NCBI GenBank assembly: GCA_964638895.1
Contig: CAZWYY010000033.1
Location: 1-42,608, forward strand
Length of the DNA: 42,608 bases
From: JAFGGG01 sp964638895
GTDB lineage: Bacteria > Spirochaetota > Spirochaetia > SZUA-6 > RPPD01
Direction: 5' to 3'
Of this stretch, positions 39,084 through 42,608 are shown piece after piece (within the stretch, counting starts at the first letter, position 1; the number at the start of each line of letters is the position of its first letter). The translations under genes and the position numbers were made by a program. The notes below the pieces were generated by a model. It worked only from the letters and a program-made list of their open reading frames with translations. It had not been told where the DNA came from and made no database searches.

Positions 39084-39092
39084 GCCCTGCCG

Positions 39093-39920
39093 TTATTTGC
39101 GTATTTCACCCCTTCTGCTTTTTTCTTCTTCCTTCTTTTTGGAATCGGCCTCCATTTTGGTTGTCCACACGTCTATTTTGCGTTTGGTAACCTCCAACTC
39201 CTCCGTGTCGTTCATCAAGGTCAGAAGCCGCTTCAAGGCGGCCAGGTAGTTGATCCCCTGCTTGATATCATCAATACGCAGGGTGGAAAGCTCATACTTT
39301 TCGCGGTAACGCGCGGATGTGCGCTTAAGCATTTCTATGGCCAGCTCCAGGTGCTCACGCCGTTCATTATACCCGGCCACGGACGGGTTCATTTTACTTA
39401 AGACGGTTTTTAAATTGATAAGGTTCTTCAATACCGTGGTATACCTTCCCTCCAGCTCCACGAAAGACCATTTCCATTTTGAATTGATACCGAAAGCCTC
39501 CTCTACCGATACAATGGCAAAACCGAGCTTCCTTACCAGATGATATCGGCTTACATCGTCAAAGGCTTCTATAGTTGCCAGGCGCTCTTCATATTCGGAG
39601 AATGGGACGTCGATGTAGGTGGAGACTATCTCTTCAAGATAAATAATGCTTTTATAACAACATTTCCTGGCCTCGTTCAAAAAGGCCTCGTTTCTTATAC
39701 CCAGAAGCGATACGGAAAGGGAGTTCATCAACAGGAAATAGGAGACCATATTCATGTTTTCATCACAAAGCTGCAGCCTCTTATAATTCGCCCCTTTTTC
39801 ATCGGAAAGCATAATCATTCTGATCTTCTTTTCTTTCTCCAGCATTCCGTTTACCACTTTTTTATACTCTTTGATCTTTTCTAAGTATTTCTTTTTGGCT
39901 GCCTGGCTTATTTTGGCCAT
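39093..39920 (-). CDS. Uncharacterised helical protein downstream of recN
   Basis: 275-residue soluble protein, all helical, with a Lys/Glu-rich N-terminus and C-terminus (K-K-K-E-E-E-K-S-R-R-G-E-I-R-K) and likely coiled-coil character. I recognise no domain. AAAGGAGG lies eight bases before ATG 39920, the strongest SD of this operon. It begins 14 bases after the recN stop on the same strand, so it is probably the third gene of nadK-recN-this. A DNA-repair or chromosome-structure link is only suggested by position. It is convergent with cdd (nine bases). Confidence 0.68.
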   Translation of the reverse strand: MAKISQAAKKKYLEKIKEYKKVVNGMLEKEKKIRMIMLSDEKGANYKRLQLCDENMNMVSYFLLMNSLSVSLLGIRNEAFLNEARKCCYKSIIYLEEIVSTYIDVPFSEYEERLATIEAFDDVSRYHLVRKLGFAIVSVEEAFGINSKWKWSFVELEGRYTTVLKNLINLKTVLSKMNPSVAGYNERREHLELAIEMLKRTSARYREKYELSTLRIDDIKQGINYLAALKRLLTLMNDTEELEVTKRKIDVWTTKMEADSKKKEEEKSRRGEIRK

Positions 39921-39934
39921 TCGGCTTACCTCCT

Positions 39935-41620
39935 TTAAGAGCCGTATTTCAGGATAAGCTCCTCGGCGTGTTTGAGTGAAACATCCTCTTTCTTGTCTCC
40001 GGCAAGCATACGCGCCACCTCTTCCTTTCGTTCCTGGCCATTCACAATTTTGACCTTGGTAAAGGTTCTGCCCTGCTCCATGATCTTTTCCACTTTGATA
40101 TGGTTCTGGGCCCTCACCGCGATGGTGGCCAGATGGGTGATACAGAGAATCTGTTTGTATTGTGACAGGTACTTCAGGCGTTCCCCCACCGCGATCGCCA
40201 CCTGGCCGCCGATACCGGCGTCCACCTCATCAAAGATCAGGCAACCTATGTCGTCGGATTCGGCCAGGGCCGATTTGATGGCAAGCATGACACGGGAAAG
40301 CTCCCCTCCCGAGACAATGCTCCTTAGTTTCTTGAACGGCTCTCCCAAGTTGGGTGAGATGACATACTCAATCTCATCATTGCCGTGCTGGGAAATCACC
40401 GGCCGCTTGTTGTCGTTCAGTTTTTCGGAAACCATGACCTTGAAGCGCACCTTGGGCATACCAAGCTGTTTTAATTCGTCCTCCACCTTTTTTTCCAGCA
40501 CCACGGCCGCGCTTTTGCGTTTCTCGGACAGGGCCTGGGCCGCCTCGACAAGCTGTTTTTCCCGCTCCGCGATCTGGCGCTTCAAGACCTCCTTGTCCTC
40601 TTCCCAATTCTCAATTGCCTCAAGCTCGGCCTTGCTTTCCGTGAAGAACTTCAATACATCGTCTATGGTATCGCCGTACTTCTTTTTCAACAACCTTATT
40701 TCACTCAAACGATCCTCAACCAGGGAAAGCCTCCCGGAATCGAAGTTAAGCTGGTCTTTAAAATGCCTGACGCCCTCGCTAAAATCCTCAAGCTCGTAAT
40801 ATGAATCCTCAAGTTGGGTTTTCAGGGCCGAGAGGTTGGGATCGATCTCCGAAAGCTCTTCCATGTCCCTGCGGGCCGTCCGCAGTGAGGCCAGCGCCCC
40901 TCCCCTGCTTTCCGCCACGTTCCCGTGGATCTGCTCCAGAAGCTGAAACAGGCGTTCGTAATTCGCCAGGAGCTTATGCTCCTGCTCCAGCTCCTCATCC
41001 TCCCTGGGTTTGAGGTCGGCCTTGCCGATCTCCGCGATGGCGTGCTTCAACAGCTCCACCTGGCGCAGCCTCTCCCGTTCGGTGGCCAGCAGCTTCGTAT
41101 AGCGGTCCTTCAGGGCCTTCAGCTCCGTAAATCTGCCGGCAAACTCCTGCGCCTCGGCCCCGCAACCCGCGAAGAAATCCAACACCTTCCTGTGGTTTTC
41201 GACCTGCAGCAGGGACTGGTGCTCGTGCTGACCGTGCATATCGAAGATCATGGAGGTCATCTCCTGCAATGTACTGCGGGTGACGGGTACGGATTGAATA
41301 TAAATCGATCCTCGGCCGTTTTTCTTCACCGTGCGGCGCAGGATGATATTGCCGTCCTCAGGACTGATTTCATGCCCGGAAAGCCAGTCCGACACGGACC
41401 GGTTGGCGCTTACGTTTACCACCGCCGATACCAGGGTTTCCTCGGTGCCGGTGCGGATGATGGAGGCTTCCGCCTTCTGCCCCAGCAGAAGACCCAGTGC
41501 GCCGATCAGAATGGATTTTCCGGCGCCGGTCTCCCCCGATAAAATGTTCAGACCCCGAGAAAATTTAATGGACACCCGGTCAATTAACGCGTAATTGTGT
41601 ACATGCAGTTCTTCAAGCAT
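39935..41620 (-). CDS. recN: DNA repair protein RecN
   Basis: 561-residue SMC-like ATPase for double-strand-break repair. Walker A is G-E-T-G-A-G-K-S (29-36), directly after the N-terminal strand. The ABC-type signature L-S-G-G-E-L-S-R-V-M and Walker B C-L-I-F-D-E-V-D-A-G-I-G-G are in the C-terminal third, and the middle (about 150-380) is a long coiled-coil hinge region. Length matches the family (about 550). GGAG lies about seven bases before ATG 41620. Its first eight bases overlap the 3' end of nadK, which implies translational coupling. The unknown gene 39093-39920 follows. Confidence 0.95.
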   Translation of the reverse strand: MLEELHVHNYALIDRVSIKFSRGLNILSGETGAGKSILIGALGLLLGQKAEASIIRTGTEETLVSAVVNVSANRSVSDWLSGHEISPEDGNIILRRTVKKNGRGSIYIQSVPVTRSTLQEMTSMIFDMHGQHEHQSLLQVENHRKVLDFFAGCGAEAQEFAGRFTELKALKDRYTKLLATERERLRQVELLKHAIAEIGKADLKPREDEELEQEHKLLANYERLFQLLEQIHGNVAESRGGALASLRTARRDMEELSEIDPNLSALKTQLEDSYYELEDFSEGVRHFKDQLNFDSGRLSLVEDRLSEIRLLKKKYGDTIDDVLKFFTESKAELEAIENWEEDKEVLKRQIAEREKQLVEAAQALSEKRKSAAVVLEKKVEDELKQLGMPKVRFKVMVSEKLNDNKRPVISQHGNDEIEYVISPNLGEPFKKLRSIVSGGELSRVMLAIKSALAESDDIGCLIFDEVDAGIGGQVAIAVGERLKYLSQYKQILCITHLATIAVRAQNHIKVEKIMEQGRTFTKVKIVNGQERKEEVARMLAGDKKEDVSLKHAEELILKYGS

Positions 41621-42470
41621 TGGGTTCTCCGGACCAGTTGAGTTTTGATCTTAACACTTCATAAAAATTTCTTTTATCTGAATTTATTATATGCGCGTAA
41701 TGCTTCGATTTCCGGAATACCACCCTGTCCATGGGTTTCAATTTAAAAAGAGCCTGGCCGTCCACGGTGAGGTTGAGCGTGGTCCTCTGCTTTTCTTGGA
41801 GTACGATCTCAAGGTATTCCCCGGCCGGCACCACCAGCGGCCGGTGTGAGAGCGAAAATGGGCAGATCGGACAGATGATCAAGGCCTCCATCTCTGGGTG
41901 CAGGATCGGTCCGCCGGCCGACAGCGAATAGGCCGTAGACCCTGTGGGCGTGGCAATGATGATTCCATCGGCGCGGTAGCGTCCTATATGGGTTTTGGAG
42001 AGATAAGCGTCCAGTTCCACCAGCCGGGCGATTCCGGAGGTAATGATAACGCCGTCATTCAGGCCCGAAAAATATCCCGCCTCACGGCCGGACCTGACAA
42101 CCTTCACATCAAGCATGATGCGGGGACTCACGCTGATCTCTTCATTTACATACTTTTCATACACCTCCTGCCATTCGCTTTTGGAAACCTCGCTGATAAA
42201 ACCGAAGGTGCCCAAGTTGACCGCCAGGATGGGGATATCCATACCGGCGACAAGCTGTGAGCAGTAAAGCAGGGTGCCGTCCCCGCCCGCGGACAATGCC
42301 AGATCCACTGACTCCAGGGAAGCTTTTACCCTGGCCCTGATGTTTTTTAAATCCAGCACCTCAATCTCTATATTTTTTTTACTGAAAAAGGCCTGGATCT
42401 GAGGCTTAATTTTAGCAACATGGGTCTTTGTATTGTTCAGGACCGCGAGTACCTTTTTTATCTTCCTCAT
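41613..42470 (-). CDS. nadK: NAD kinase
   Basis: 285-residue NAD kinase, which makes NADP. The G-G-D-G motif is at 62-65 in A-G-G-D-G-T-L-L. Next comes N-L-G-T-F-G-F-I, then L-N-D-G (137-140; the family usually has N-E here) and the G-R-Y-R-A-D-G-I-I-I-A-T-P-T-G-S-T-A-Y-S motif. Asp in place of Glu at 139 is a mild oddity. The start is ATG 42470; SD is weak (AAGAG). A promoter lies at 42492-42520. The 3' end overlaps recN by eight bases. nadK-recN linkage is common in several bacterial phyla. Confidence 0.95.
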   Translation of the reverse strand: MRKIKKVLAVLNNTKTHVAKIKPQIQAFFSKKNIEIEVLDLKNIRARVKASLESVDLALSAGGDGTLLYCSQLVAGMDIPILAVNLGTFGFISEVSKSEWQEVYEKYVNEEISVSPRIMLDVKVVRSGREAGYFSGLNDGVIITSGIARLVELDAYLSKTHIGRYRADGIIIATPTGSTAYSLSAGGPILHPEMEALIICPICPFSLSHRPLVVPAGEYLEIVLQEKQRTTLNLTVDGQALFKLKPMDRVVFRKSKHYAHIINSDKRNFYEVLRSKLNWSGEPNA

Positions 42471-42491
42471 AGACTTTCGGCTCTTACTACC

Positions 42492-42520
42492 ACTATAAAA
42501 TCTTATAGTATTTTTGTAAA
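42492..42520 (-). promoter_or_regulatory. Promoter for nadK-recN
   Basis: On the - strand TTTACA (42520-42515), a 17-base spacer and TATAGT (42497-42492); the leader is about 15 bases. Beyond it, 42521-42608 is short and shows no recognisable gene. Confidence 0.6.
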
Positions 42521-42608
42521 GTTATCTTAAAAAAAGATGATATGCCGGAAACCCTTATATAGTGGACCGAAGCGTGTACCCAAGGAAAGCAAAAACGCAA
42601 GTTTAGGT

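Noticed and set aside
40925..41542. 205-codon antisense frame in recN
   Set aside because: Mirror of the conserved N-terminal ATPase and coiled-coil coding sequence; no own signals.

Overview
The window is a gene-dense bacterial chromosome segment: 35 protein genes on both strands, no intergenic gap over about 210 bases, and no rRNA, tRNA, CRISPR array or insertion sequence that I can recognise. The organism looks like a diderm bacterium. It has many lipoprotein signal peptides with loose lipoboxes, MltG and LytM/M23 cell-wall enzymes, and LL-diaminopimelate aminotransferase, which implies a DAP-type peptidoglycan. A six-TM chemoreceptor, an LRR lipoprotein, a caspase lipoprotein with a DUF4384 partner, and linked nadK-recN together suggest Spirochaetota or a nearby uncultured lineage. 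That placement is inference from gene content only and is not firm. Most genes are near 50% GC, with ABC-transporter stretches much higher and a distinctly AT-rich patch at about 15,610-17,875.

Layout. 160-3131 (+): two small membrane proteins (tandem DUF4389; DUF4870), a membrane-anchored M48 protease and a J-domain-like protein. 3262-4041 (-): a NagD-type HAD phosphatase. 4240-7975 (+): a large anchored protein with an FG-GAP/PQQ-like tail, followed by a TPR-like lipoprotein with SLH-like repeats. 8015-10202: MltG (-) divergent from a sorbose-phosphate-reductase-like dehydrogenase (+). 10207-13548 (-): an LRR lipoprotein gene followed by a chemoreceptor gene. 13620-15608: a small helical protein (-) divergent from a MshEN-like mini-protein coupled to an orphan DNA methyltransferase (+). 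15739-20886 (-): the accessory-looking part, with an RHH/CopG-like protein, then a DUF4384 lipoprotein, a caspase/propeller lipoprotein and a polytopic membrane protein in one operon. 21052-24636 (-): a heterodimeric ABC exporter. 24759-29525: N-acetylglutamate synthase, an unknown protein, and two tandem GT4 glycosyltransferases. 29522-35707: dapL, hybrid histidine kinase and 2-hydroxyacid dehydrogenase (-), divergent from hisD (+). 35730-42470: an operon of propeller protein, M23 peptidase and methyltransferase (-), cdd (+), and nadK-recN-unknown (-).

How the genes fit together. Arginine (NAGS), histidine (hisD) and lysine/DAP (dapL) biosynthesis genes are scattered singly rather than in pathway operons. 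Envelope functions dominate: MltG, M23, M48, paired GT4 enzymes that resemble glycolipid synthases, and many lipoproteins. The caspase locus is the best candidate for something new. It combines a Cys-His protease module with an EF-hand-like loop, a seven-repeat AT-rich C-terminal array, a separately encoded DUF4384 lipoprotein, a membrane partner, and a perfect TTGACA-17-TATAAT promoter placed so close to the start codon that the first gene would be translated from an almost leaderless mRNA.

Transcription signals are unusually legible here. About a dozen sigma70-like promoters can be read by eye. Several genes without a Shine-Dalgarno have a -10 box 6-16 bases before the ATG, suggesting leaderless or near-leaderless mRNAs are common in this organism. 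All promoter and operon statements are sequence reading, not measured data.
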